Shown: positions 55,973 through 64,000 of the stretch, piece after piece
Position numbering within the stretch: position 1 is the stretch's first letter
Layout of the letters: each line of letters opens with the position of its first letter
Made by a program: the position numbers and the translations under genes
The notes under the pieces: generated by a model
Seen by the model: the letters and a program-made list of their open reading frames with translations, nothing else
What the model was told of the DNA's origin: nothing
The model's database searches: none
Assembly: GCA_902614065.1 (NCBI GenBank)
Contig: CACMJT010000008.1
Span: forward strand, 19,359-83,358
DNA length: 64,000 bases
Source of the DNA: an uncultured Bacteroidota bacterium
Lineage (GTDB): Bacteria; Bacteroidota; Bacteroidia; Flavobacteriales; Flavobacteriaceae
Reading direction: 5' to 3'

Positions 55973-56973
55973 TACACTGAATTTCCAAGTCCAAGAACTA
56001 TTGCAGATATTATTAAAACTACAAGTCCAGCAAGGAGCTTATTAAACGGTCCTTTGGCATTTTTCCATTCTCCAGCCCTGTAAGCCCAAAAATTACTAAT
56101 TATTAAAGATAAGCCAAGAAGAATTGGCCAACCAATGACTGGTCCAATTTCACCCAACAAAGCTGCTCCCTGCCCATAAACGCCAAGTGCTGCAAACCAA
56201 CAAAAACCTGCTATAATTGCCCATTTATATGCATTTAGTGATTTATTTATACTGAAAGTATTCCAAGAATTATTTCTAAATAGCAAAAAGACAGAGTATC
56301 CGAAGTTCATCAAAAAAGCTCCCCAAAGCACCACTACCCATGCGGCTAAGCTAGAATTTCTTGGAATAACGCCAAATTCGATTGCTGTTTGCGCTACTGG
56401 TGCGGCATTTGCAAATCCAACATTAAGTAAAGATGATAGTAAACCACATGTAACAGCAATTAAAATTCCTTTAGTTATATTTTTAGACTTGTTTGAGGTT
56501 TCAATCAATTTATCTCTGTCTATTCCTGCCTTCGCTGTTATTGCAACTCCAATTAATGAAATGACTAAACCGGCTATTATATAAGGGAATGATGGTTGAG
56601 AAGTTGCATTTTCAATTTGGAATAATGGAATAAGACTACCTGCTGATCCAGCAAGACCCATTACAATACCCATCGTCAGTGACAGACCTATGTATGGAAC
56701 ACTTACCCCAAACATAATACCACCTACTCCCCAAGCAAAACCTAGTGCTATCGCCCAAAAAATTGCATCACGTGGAGAGCTCGATATAATTTCGAATAAA
56801 TCAGGAATTGCAATGTATGCCCATATCATTGGAAATAATATCATTGCAACTAAAACATGAATAACCCACCAAGACTCCCATGACATTGGATTCATGTATT
56901 TCATTCCTAAGCCAAAAGTTCCCTGAAAGAAACTGGCAAAAATTAAAAGTAAAAAAGGTAAAAAAAGTTCCAT
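55972..56973 (-). CDS. RhaT-type sugar/proton symporter
   Basis: Ten-helix drug/metabolite-superfamily transporter similar to L-rhamnose-proton symporter RhaT. FQGTFGLGMKYMNPMSWESWW at the N-terminus and WGVGGIMFGVSVPYIGLSLTMGI are RhaT-like. GFCWFAALGVYGQGAALLGEIGP recurs near the C-terminus. In this operon it most likely imports the monosaccharide or sugar acid handled by the neighbouring enzymes, not rhamnose itself, since no rhamnose isomerase or rhamnulokinase is present. It lies 2 nt after the aldehyde dehydrogenase. Confidence 0.85.
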   Translation of the reverse strand: MELFLPFLLLIFASFFQGTFGLGMKYMNPMSWESWWVIHVLVAMILFPMIWAYIAIPDLFEIISSSPRDAIFWAIALGFAWGVGGIMFGVSVPYIGLSLTMGIVMGLAGSAGSLIPLFQIENATSQPSFPYIIAGLVISLIGVAITAKAGIDRDKLIETSNKSKNITKGILIAVTCGLLSSLLNVGFANAAPVAQTAIEFGVIPRNSSLAAWVVVLWGAFLMNFGYSVFLLFRNNSWNTFSINKSLNAYKWAIIAGFCWFAALGVYGQGAALLGEIGPVIGWPILLGLSLIISNFWAYRAGEWKNAKGPFNKLLAGLVVLIISAIVLGLGNSV

Positions 56974-56975
56974 AA

Positions 56976-58418
56976 TTATTGTTTTGTTATTGTTATACGT
57001 TTTTTAATTAAGTAATCATCAAGTGCAAGCTCAGAGCAATCATGACCAACTCCACTTTCCTTAATTCCACCATGTGGAAGATAAATATCATACTTAATAC
57101 CATTTATTTGAACTTCTCCAAAATCAAGTTCATTGATAAAACGATTAATTCTTTCTTTATTATTCGTAAATAAGTATGATGCTAAACCATATTTAGTATT
57201 ATTCGCCGACTTAATAACCTCATCCTCGGTTTTAAAAGAAATTAGTGAAGCAACAGGACCAAAAACCTCTTCATGAAAAATACTCATTTTATCAGTTACC
57301 CCGCTAATTACTGTTGGTTGAATCCAATTACCTTGACTTAAGTCCTCGGGTGATTTTCCACCATACTGAAGTTTTCCACCGTTCTCAATTGTCTTTTTAA
57401 TTAAACCCAAAACTCTTTCTTTGGATTTGTTTGTGATCATTGGACCAATTTCAAAATCGAGTTCTTTATTGAAACCTATTTTCAATTGCTTCGCTTTAGA
57501 AATCATTTTATCCATAAATTCATCAAAAACTTTCTCGTGAACAAAAAATCGATTAGCTGCAACGCATATTTGACCACAATTTCCAAATTTTATAGCAGCA
57601 CCAATATTTGATGCAAGTTCAATATCTGCATCATCAAAAACAATAAATGGTGCATTTCCACCAAGTTCCATGCTGTATTTTTTTATAGATGTAGATGAGT
57701 CTGATATAACTCTTTTGGCAGTTTCAGTTGATCCAATCATTGTAATTAGCTTTGGCAAAGTACTCTTTGATAAGGTTGTAGCAACCTCACTTGGTTCTCC
57801 ACATAAAATATTCACAACCCCTTTTGGAAAATTAATTTCATTAAGAATTTCACCAATAATGTATAACGATATTGGAGATAACTCTGATGGCTTTAAAATA
57901 ATACTACATCCAGATGCTAGAGCTGGGCCTAACTTAAATCCTGCGTTAAGCAATGGGAAATTCCATGCCAAATATGCAACTACAACCCCAATTGGCTTTG
58001 AAACTAAATGATGGTTGTGGGTTCCATCAGGGTCAATAATTTCTTTATCCTTTTGATAATCTTCAACAATATCTGAGTAATATTTTAAACTGTTAGTGAT
58101 TGACTCTATATCTTCAGCGGTAGCACCATACGGTTTTCCCATTTCATAAGAAATTGATTTTCTTAAAATCTCTTCTTTTTCTAAAATTTTATCTTTCAAT
58201 AAGAGCATCCACTCTTTTCTTTTCTTAACGGGTGTTTTTGACCAAGTATCAAATCCTTGCTCTGCTGATTTCAAAGCTCGTTCAGAATCCAAACTATTTG
58301 CCCATGAAAGTGTAGCAATCCTCTCATCATTTAAAGGACTGTAAATTTCTTTTGTTACATTATTTACAGAGGAAACTAATTCTCCGTCAATATACATTTT
58401 AAGTTGTCCAAAATTCAT
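56976..58418 (-). CDS. Aldehyde dehydrogenase of the sugar-acid operon
   Basis: NAD(P)-dependent ALDH superfamily enzyme, 480 aa. Asn153 in AWNFPLLNA, the NAD turn IGSTETAKR, the general base Glu251 in ELGGNAPFI and the nucleophile Cys285 in CGQICVAANRFF are all intact. Sitting between a sugar symporter and an enolase-superfamily enzyme, it plausibly oxidises an aldose to its aldonate, for example 3,6-anhydrogalactose to the acid. Alternatives are 2-oxoglutarate-semialdehyde, lactaldehyde or succinate-semialdehyde dehydrogenase. The substrate assignment is inference. Confidence 0.88.
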   Translation of the reverse strand: MNFGQLKMYIDGELVSSVNNVTKEIYSPLNDERIATLSWANSLDSERALKSAEQGFDTWSKTPVKKRKEWMLLLKDKILEKEEILRKSISYEMGKPYGATAEDIESITNSLKYYSDIVEDYQKDKEIIDPDGTHNHHLVSKPIGVVVAYLAWNFPLLNAGFKLGPALASGCSIILKPSELSPISLYIIGEILNEINFPKGVVNILCGEPSEVATTLSKSTLPKLITMIGSTETAKRVISDSSTSIKKYSMELGGNAPFIVFDDADIELASNIGAAIKFGNCGQICVAANRFFVHEKVFDEFMDKMISKAKQLKIGFNKELDFEIGPMITNKSKERVLGLIKKTIENGGKLQYGGKSPEDLSQGNWIQPTVISGVTDKMSIFHEEVFGPVASLISFKTEDEVIKSANNTKYGLASYLFTNNKERINRFINELDFGEVQINGIKYDIYLPHGGIKESGVGHDCSELALDDYLIKKRITITKQ

Positions 58419-58420
58419 CT

Positions 58421-59548
58421 TTAAATTTTAATTTCATTTAAATAATTCTCATCAACATCAATTCCTAAACCAGGAAGTGTATTAGTCTTTATAAATCCAT
58501 CTTTCATCAAGATATTATTTTTTATGATATTTTCTCGAATTTTATTTTCGGTCCTATCGTATTCAATGTAAGCATCGTCTTGATAGAGTCTTCCAGGAAT
58601 GGGTTCAAGATTTGATATAAAATTAATTGCTGCAAAAAATGCAATTCCTGAACCCCATGTGTGAGGAATTACTTTGACACCTTTGGTAGATGAAAGTGAC
58701 GTTATTCGTTTTGCCTCAGTCAAACCGCCACAGGAACAAATATCCATTTGCAAAAAATCAATACAGTTTTTGTCCAAAAGCTTCTGAAAACCATATCTCA
58801 AATATTCACATTCTCCAGCTGCCACTGGTATTTGAGACTTCGCCTTGAAATCTGAATATTGATTATAGAATTCAGGAGACAGCGGCTCTTCAAACCATTT
58901 GATTTCCATGTTTTCCAATCGTTTTGATAGTTTTAAAGCCTCATCATATGAATATGCGTGATTGGCATCAATCATAAGCTCAATATCAAAACCTATTGCA
59001 TCTCTAACCGCCTTAACATTTTTTTCATCATGATCTATGTTTAATCCAACTTTCATTTTAATTGACTTGAAACCATCATTTACGTATCCAATAGCTTCAT
59101 CACATAAATCTTTGGTTAGGGTTTTAGAATCTGAAAAATAAAGACCAGTTGCATAAGGTCTTATTTTTTCTCTGTACGAACCACCTAGAAGGCTAGATAT
59201 GGGTAATTTGTGGTACTTTCCTTTAATATCCCATATTGCAACATCAATTGCACTAATTGCGGAAAGAAAAACTCCAGATCTACCATAATCATGAACTCTT
59301 CGGAAGAGCGTCGACCAAATCACATCAGATTCTAAGGGATTCATTCCTATTATATTCTGCTTTATATAATCAATGCATTCTTTAACAACCGGTGCAGGTC
59401 CGTATGCCTCTCCCCATCCAATCAATCCATTTTCACAAATAATTTTAACAACACAAATTTTACGATTACTGTATTCCCATTGTGAAAAGAAAAACTCTTT
59501 TTCAAGTTCCTCAGTTAAAACATATGGAATTACCTCAGATATTTTCAT
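58421..59548 (-). CDS. Mandelate racemase/muconate lactonizing family dehydratase or cycloisomerase (Gci-like)
   Basis: Enolase-superfamily enzyme, 375 aa. Base Lys166 in KMKVG (with Lys164), metal ligands Asp194 (IDANHAY), Glu220 (WFEEP) and Glu246 (AAGECEY), and the Asp269/His296 dyad (QMDICSCGG, PHTWGSG) are all present. WDIKGK, YATG, the EYDRTENKIRENI stretch and GLGIDVDE recall the Agrobacterium galactarolactone cycloisomerase, and the fold is shared with 3,6-anhydrogalactonate cycloisomerases. Either way a 2-keto-3-deoxy acid results, which the downstream kinase and aldolase can use. The exact substrate is not determined. Confidence 0.85.
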   Translation of the reverse strand: MKISEVIPYVLTEELEKEFFFSQWEYSNRKICVVKIICENGLIGWGEAYGPAPVVKECIDYIKQNIIGMNPLESDVIWSTLFRRVHDYGRSGVFLSAISAIDVAIWDIKGKYHKLPISSLLGGSYREKIRPYATGLYFSDSKTLTKDLCDEAIGYVNDGFKSIKMKVGLNIDHDEKNVKAVRDAIGFDIELMIDANHAYSYDEALKLSKRLENMEIKWFEEPLSPEFYNQYSDFKAKSQIPVAAGECEYLRYGFQKLLDKNCIDFLQMDICSCGGLTEAKRITSLSSTKGVKVIPHTWGSGIAFFAAINFISNLEPIPGRLYQDDAYIEYDRTENKIRENIIKNNILMKDGFIKTNTLPGLGIDVDENYLNEIKI

Positions 59549-59549
59549 T

Positions 59550-61184
59550 TTAAAAGCCTTGCCATAGACCTTTTTGGTCCTCTTTTATTTTACTAATTTT
59601 AATTTTTTCAAATCCCAAAACATCAAATATATAAGATGCATCAAAACGGTTGATATCAAATATCATGTGCTCTTTTAAATTTTGTTCAAGATTTGAAATA
59701 TATGAGTTCGAGCCAGAGAATTGTTTTTTAAGATCATTTTCAGTTAATATGATGTTGTTTTTTGGTTGAATTAAAACATCTTTAGGCCAATGATTTTTGT
59801 AAAATATATTGTTTTCAAAAAAAACATTTATAATTTCAGTGCCGCCTCCTTTATCTGGCTTATACTGATCACCCAAAACCATGACAGGATCATTTTCGAA
59901 ATAGAAAACATTATTGGCTACATAAATTCCTTTAGAAGCTTTATCTACTGCTATCTTTGGAGTGATATCTTTACCAACATAAACCCTGTTTCCGTAAATA
60001 TAAGAGTTAAAAGGTCCGTTTCTTTCTGGTCCACGTCCTATGTAACCACTCAACCAAAAAGTTTTTCCCTCTTGAAAAGCTCCATTTTTTCCCTTTACTC
60101 TGTGGCCATCATTGATGCTTATATTATTTCTATATGAACAGTTATAATTATTGCCTAAAATTTCAATAAACCCACCAGCATTGTTTCTACTCAAGTTATT
60201 TTCAACAATAACATCATTACAATTAAAATCAATATGACATCCTGCTGAATCGGCTGGACCATTTGCATTTTGAAATTTATTTTGAGAAATCACAGCATTA
60301 GAGGTCCCCCATGTCCAAAGTCCACTCCCCCTTCCCCACTTTCGACTATCATCAAATGAACCAGAATAGTTGATATCATTTCCTCTAGCGAATAAATTTC
60401 TTGTGCTGTTAAAAACCATTCCAGGTCCACCTGTTCGTAAAACAATATTGTCAAATATTTCAAGGTTTTTAAATTGTTTTTCTTTTTTACCGATAAAGCG
60501 AATAGCAGTATGTGAAATATTAGTGAATTGTGAATTTTTTATTGATATGTTCTCCAAGTTTCCAAATTCAGAAAGATTTAGGATACGTATTCCCCAACCA
60601 TAGCTTTTTGTTCCGTTAGGTGTTCGAACTTCACTTTCATTTCTTTCATACCCTGGATCTTCATAAAAAACATCTCTGATGTTGACTGATAATATATCTA
60701 AACCACTGTGCAATTTTTTATCAGTAACGATATATAAAATCCCCGCTCTTAAATCAGTTTTTAATTTTTTATGTAGATATTTATTTAGACCACCGCCATC
60801 TGCTGTAATCTCAACATTGCTGATTTTTATGTTTGATGAGTTTTCTATAAAAATAGCAGCAATTTTACCTTTTGAATTTATAATTGGTAGTTCAGAATTT
60901 CCTTCAGAATCATAATTGGAGATTTCAATTCCATCTTCATTTATCAACTCTATTGTATTTAAAAAAGTAGAACCATTTGATAATAATATCTTATCACCAT
61001 TTGATAATTTAATATTATTTAAAAAATCAAGACTTTTAAAAGGTTTCTCTTTTGTTCCAAGATTTGAATTATCCCCTGTAACTGAGTTGAAGTGATAACT
61101 ATATCCAGCATCATTTTTATCTCCGAATTGAACTTGAGAGCATGAACTAAAAACTAAAGCAATGATTAATAAAAATCTTTTCAT
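59550..61184 (-). CDS. Right-handed parallel beta-helix lipoprotein, copy 1
   Basis: 544 aa; lipoprotein signal with lipobox FSSC (Cys15), so probably outer-membrane or surface anchored. From residue ~30 it has the entry motif GTKEKPFKSLDFLNNIKLSNG and then repeated Asn-rich short strands of a pectate-lyase-like beta helix. It is a paralogue of the neighbour at 61185. Both conserve a WxW/Y-type GSGLWTW segment, a DSxGxHIDxxC segment and NLSRNNxGGFxEILG, probably around the active site. Likely a polysaccharide lyase, hydrolase or epimerase; the family is not assigned. The next operon gene starts 1 nt after its stop. Confidence 0.8.
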   Translation of the reverse strand: MKRFLLIIALVFSSCSQVQFGDKNDAGYSYHFNSVTGDNSNLGTKEKPFKSLDFLNNIKLSNGDKILLSNGSTFLNTIELINEDGIEISNYDSEGNSELPIINSKGKIAAIFIENSSNIKISNVEITADGGGLNKYLHKKLKTDLRAGILYIVTDKKLHSGLDILSVNIRDVFYEDPGYERNESEVRTPNGTKSYGWGIRILNLSEFGNLENISIKNSQFTNISHTAIRFIGKKEKQFKNLEIFDNIVLRTGGPGMVFNSTRNLFARGNDINYSGSFDDSRKWGRGSGLWTWGTSNAVISQNKFQNANGPADSAGCHIDFNCNDVIVENNLSRNNAGGFIEILGNNYNCSYRNNISINDGHRVKGKNGAFQEGKTFWLSGYIGRGPERNGPFNSYIYGNRVYVGKDITPKIAVDKASKGIYVANNVFYFENDPVMVLGDQYKPDKGGGTEIINVFFENNIFYKNHWPKDVLIQPKNNIILTENDLKKQFSGSNSYISNLEQNLKEHMIFDINRFDASYIFDVLGFEKIKISKIKEDQKGLWQGF

Positions 61185-62957
61185 TTAATTACCATTATAT
61201 GCCCCAACATTTGGTTTTGTATCGCTAGAAACTGTATTTCCAAAATAGTCCCTGCCTCCATTATTTTGAATATAATTTTTTATATCTGTGCTACCATTTA
61301 TGATAAATCCTGATTTAAAAGCAGGACTTCCTGATTTTAATTTATAATCATTTGCAGAATTACCTCCTGTATTGGAAAATTGTGGATCTGTACTCAATAA
61401 ATCACTAGGATCGTGATTGTAGGGATAATTTGAGTCTATCACAACATTTCCGTAATACATATTGTTACGAAATGAATTGAATTGTTCCGAGTCATTTCTA
61501 ATGTCCATGGTAAGCTTAGCTTGATCACTAACGTAAACAATATTATTATAGACATAAGTGTAATCGGCTTCTCTGAAAAATATTTCAAGGTGATTCATAG
61601 GGTTATTGTTGACATCATTAATACTGGGGATGAATACAGTATTATTGTATATAAAGTTATTATTGGATGTAACTCTCCTATTTTCCCCTGCAAAATCAGA
61701 TATCCAAAAAACATTTCCATGATGTTGACCTGTTCTCTTTCCGTCTGCAATACTGATGTTGTAACGATATCCACACATTTCATTTTCACCCAAAATTTCT
61801 GCAAAACCTCCAAAGTTGTTTCTACTTAGATTGTATTGCATCACCACCCTTTCGCATCCCCAGTCAATGTGAGCGCCATATGAATCCTGTGGTCCGTAAG
61901 CATTCTCAAAAATATTTTCTTGAATAAGTGCATCATTACATGTATAAGTCCACATACCACTTCCCCTATTCCACATCCTGCTATCCTCATCAGAACCTGA
62001 TCCATTAAAATGATTATTTTCTACTATAATGTCTTTACATCTTGCCAAAACAATACCAGATCCGCCAGTATTCGTAAACTTTGAATTTTTAATTGTAATA
62101 TTTCTGTGATAAAATTCTGAATTAGCTGGGGACATTCTGTTAACAATATGAATGCCGTAATGACCAGTAAGAGATATATCAACATTATCAATTTCAATAT
62201 TTGAGTAGTAATTTCTTTGACTATCGTTGTAGGACTCAAATCTTATCCCATAACCTCGATGTTCTTTGGTTGCATCACCGGGTGTGGGGTATACGTTTGA
62301 TATTTTTACATTTTTAATATTGATATTTGAAATGTCTTTTCCATCACCAAATCGGAGTACCAGAATTCCAAATCTATCATCTTTTCCAGTTCGATCAGAG
62401 TTATGCATTAACTTATCAGAACCATCAGATTTTCTATGTGTCGCTTCATTGGTTAGCTCAACATTAGAGACGGTGATATTTTCAATATTTTCTAGAAAAA
62501 TTGAGGCTTGATATCCATTTCCATCAATTATTGGAAGGTTGCCAGAACCATAACTATCCACAGTTATATGACTATTTTCAGAACCGGAACCACGTATTTT
62601 AAAATAACCTTTCCACGTATCTCCTTTTTTAAATTTGATTATATCCCCCGCATTAAAGGTTATACTATTTATCTTTCCAAGATTTTTAAAAGCATTTTCC
62701 TCACTTTTCCCATCTTTTGAATCATCACCAGAGCTAAAACTTATATAGTATGTAGTATTCCCATCTGAGGTTGAATCTGTATAATCATCTGGGTCTGAAC
62801 CATCATCATCAGAATTATTTCCTCCGCCGTTATTTCCTCCATTGTTTCCTCCATTGTTTCCTCCATTGTTTCCTCCGTTGTCACCATCACCAGCACCACT
62901 GTCAGAGGAACATGATAAAACGAAAAGAGATAGTATCAAAATAAAAAATTTTTTCAT
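61185..62957 (-). CDS. Right-handed parallel beta-helix lipoprotein with Gly-Asn linker, copy 2
   Basis: 590 aa, first gene of the operon. Lipobox VLSC (Cys16) is followed by a low-complexity linker of GGNN repeats and Asp-rich residues (~20-65) that would hold the enzyme away from the membrane. The catalytic part opens with YYISFSSGDDSKDG and FNAGDIIKFKKGDTW, then a long beta helix. The segment DSYGAHIDWGCERVV and NLSRNNFGGFAEILG match copy 1, which points to duplication. The C-terminus (PAFKSGFIINGSTDIK, YFGNTV, NVGAYNGN) resembles ends of other secreted beta-helix proteins. Substrate unknown, presumably an algal polysaccharide. Confidence 0.8.
   Translation of the reverse strand: MKKFFILILSLFVLSCSSDSGAGDGDNGGNNGGNNGGNNGGNNGGGNNSDDDGSDPDDYTDSTSDGNTTYYISFSSGDDSKDGKSEENAFKNLGKINSITFNAGDIIKFKKGDTWKGYFKIRGSGSENSHITVDSYGSGNLPIIDGNGYQASIFLENIENITVSNVELTNEATHRKSDGSDKLMHNSDRTGKDDRFGILVLRFGDGKDISNINIKNVKISNVYPTPGDATKEHRGYGIRFESYNDSQRNYYSNIEIDNVDISLTGHYGIHIVNRMSPANSEFYHRNITIKNSKFTNTGGSGIVLARCKDIIVENNHFNGSGSDEDSRMWNRGSGMWTYTCNDALIQENIFENAYGPQDSYGAHIDWGCERVVMQYNLSRNNFGGFAEILGENEMCGYRYNISIADGKRTGQHHGNVFWISDFAGENRRVTSNNNFIYNNTVFIPSINDVNNNPMNHLEIFFREADYTYVYNNIVYVSDQAKLTMDIRNDSEQFNSFRNNMYYGNVVIDSNYPYNHDPSDLLSTDPQFSNTGGNSANDYKLKSGSPAFKSGFIINGSTDIKNYIQNNGGRDYFGNTVSSDTKPNVGAYNGN
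62814..62879 (-). repeat. Tandem 12-bp repeats encoding the GGNN linker
   Basis: On the plus strand three exact copies of TTTCCTCCATTG stand in a row, flanked by variant units (one ending CCGTTG, one starting with TTTCCTCCGCCG). Each unit is four codons, so gain or loss changes linker length but not the reading frame. Confidence 0.85.
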
Positions 62958-62991
62958 AGTTTAGAGAACTAGGTTATCTAATATCAAGATA

Positions 62992-63004
62992 CAAATTGAA
63001 TTTG
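62992..63004. promoter_or_regulatory. Palindrome CAAATTGAATTTG in the divergent promoter region
   Basis: A perfect 13-bp palindrome in the 62-nt gap between the operon and the sulfatase gene. Outward, each half reads T(G/C)AATTTG, one mismatch from a -7 box, so it could be a weak bidirectional promoter or an operator. No other feature is seen in this gap. Confidence 0.3.
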
Positions 63005-63019
63005 AAATATTAAATCTTC

Positions 63020-64000
63020 ATGTCAAAAATCATAGTACTGATCCTCACCTTATTTTTTGCTTTTGGATGCAACTTTAAAACACAAACTAAACCAAACATT
63101 GTTTTAATCATGACAGATGATTTAAATGATTATAATGAAGATCTAAAAGGGCATCCACAGATAATTTCTCCAAACATCAAAAAATTGGCTGATTCTGGTG
63201 TATCTTTTACTAATGCATATTCAAATGATCCGATGTGTGGACCATCTCGATCAAGTATGATCACAGGTGTATATCCGCATAATTCATCTAATTTTTGGCA
63301 AAAACCCTGGTTCAATAATGATGTGTTAAATAATACCAAAACAATCATGGAAAAATTTAGAGAGAATGGATACTATGTTGTAGGTAGTGGTAAAATTTTA
63401 CATCACAATAAACAAGAACTATGGTCTGAATTTGAGCACGAAGCAGACTACGGACCTGTAGCATATAAAGGACTTCGTAAAAAGGGAAAAAGAGGAGTCG
63501 CTCACCCTGATGTTGCAAAACCATTCTCAGAAATTGGACAAATTGATGGTTCATTTGGTCCTTTTAAAAATATTTCAAATATGGTGGAGGATGGTGAAAA
63601 AATTACTTGGGCTTATGGAGGTTCTAGGGGATACAAAGAGTTTAAATATGTAAGTGAAGATGACAGAGATTTAACCCCAGATGAAATCAATGCACAATGG
63701 GCCGAAAATAAAATCAATGAGTTAGCCAAATTGGATAACGATAATCCTTTCTTTTTGGCAGTTGGATTTTTAAGGCCCCATACACCGCTTATTGCTCCAC
63801 AAAAGTATTTTGATATGTATCCCCTAAAAGATATTGAGCTCGCAAATATTTTAGAAAATGACATGGATGATACATTTTTAAATTATGTTGAGACGAATAA
63901 CATTGAAAAGACTGAGATTGAGGGAAAAAATTCAACACTTACTCATAAACAACTCAGTAAAAGATCTGTTGAAATGTTTTATAAACTTAAAGAATCATAT
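63020..64000 (+). CDS. Sulfatase (type S1, formylglycine-dependent), lipoprotein, 3' end outside window
   Basis: The frame is open from ATG 63020 through the right edge (327 codons visible). The N-terminus is a lipoprotein signal with lipobox FAFGC (Cys17). IVLIMTDDLND is the first metal site, and CGPSR (Cys73-Arg77) is the CxPSR sulfatase motif whose Cys becomes formylglycine. SGKILHH and GFLRPHTPL are typical of iduronate-2-sulfatase-like S1 enzymes. It is divergent from the beta-helix/sugar-acid operon, from which it likely shares a substrate, a sulfated algal glycan. The C-terminal part and stop are missing. Confidence 0.92.
   Translation, partial: MSKIIVLILTLFFAFGCNFKTQTKPNIVLIMTDDLNDYNEDLKGHPQIISPNIKKLADSGVSFTNAYSNDPMCGPSRSSMITGVYPHNSSNFWQKPWFNNDVLNNTKTIMEKFRENGYYVVGSGKILHHNKQELWSEFEHEADYGPVAYKGLRKKGKRGVAHPDVAKPFSEIGQIDGSFGPFKNISNMVEDGEKITWAYGGSRGYKEFKYVSEDDRDLTPDEINAQWAENKINELAKLDNDNPFFLAVGFLRPHTPLIAPQKYFDMYPLKDIELANILENDMDDTFLNYVETNNIEKTEIEGKNSTLTHKQLSKRSVEMFYKLKESY

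Noticed and set aside
59790..60137. 115-codon open frame antisense to a beta-helix gene
   Set aside because: Lies inside the Asn/Ile-rich beta-helix gene; low-complexity shadow without a domain.
62814..62879. CRISPR-like repeat
   Set aside because: The repeats are contiguous 12-mers without spacers and encode a protein linker in frame.
63130..63864. Three minus-strand open frames at the right edge
   Set aside because: The plus strand carries a clear sulfatase with a CxPSR motif that runs off the window; the minus frames are its shadows.

Overview
The window is chromosomal DNA from a member of the Bacteroidota, most likely a marine planktonic flavobacterium with a streamlined, very AT-rich genome. 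Four things point there: the gene content (class II KARI, fused 2-oxoacid dehydrogenase E1, DHBP synthase with a degenerate GTP cyclohydrolase II half, glutaminyl cyclase, GapN, OmpA lipoprotein), the TAnnTTTG promoter boxes typical of the phylum, the near absence of Shine-Dalgarno sequences, and the dense packing. No stretch longer than about 110 bases lacks a gene. I see no insertion sequence, phage gene, integrase or CRISPR array.

Layout. 1-6969: end of an outer-membrane barrel protein, fused E1 dehydrogenase, holA, a small HsdR-N-type nuclease-fold protein, a glycosyltransferase and an OmpA-like lipoprotein. 7000-16979: uvrD and recG helicases, pheT, then a minus-strand unit headed by the SRP RNA and followed by an SDR enzyme, a transaldolase-like aldolase and an ABC-F ATPase. 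17038-27404: glutaminyl cyclase, glyA, smpB, pcm, a Gfo/Idh/MocA oxidoreductase, a YggS-type PLP protein, a DEDDh exonuclease, miaA, purC, phoH, a SAM hydrolase and dnaN. 27411-34404: gapN and the branched-chain amino acid operon ilvD-ilvB-ilvN-ilvC. 34509-43596: aldehyde dehydrogenase, nitroreductase, the overlapping set pabB-tilS-dsbD, argE and lpdA. 43692-50539: the overlapping chain nhaC-ftsK-lolA-lptF/G-ribB. 50536-54411: a TauE/SafE permease, tRNA-Ser(UGA), ornithine aminotransferase with an arginine-deiminase-fold hydrolase, and an unknown exported protein.

54400-64000 is the accessory part: a seven-gene minus-strand operon (two paralogous beta-helix lipoproteins, an enolase-superfamily cycloisomerase/dehydratase, an aldehyde dehydrogenase, a RhaT-type symporter, a KDG kinase and a KDPG aldolase), with a sulfatase lipoprotein reading divergently off the right edge. 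This looks like part of a locus for degrading a sulfated algal polysaccharide. The enzyme set matches an oxidative route through a 2-keto-3-deoxy acid, such as catabolism of 3,6-anhydrogalactose.

The most striking structural signal is promoter geometry. The SRP RNA 5' end, fixed by its terminal helix, begins exactly 4 nt after a TATATTTG box. Four coding genes (recG, pheT, smpB, lpdA) have their start codon at exactly that distance from a TAnnTTTG box, which predicts leaderless mRNAs.
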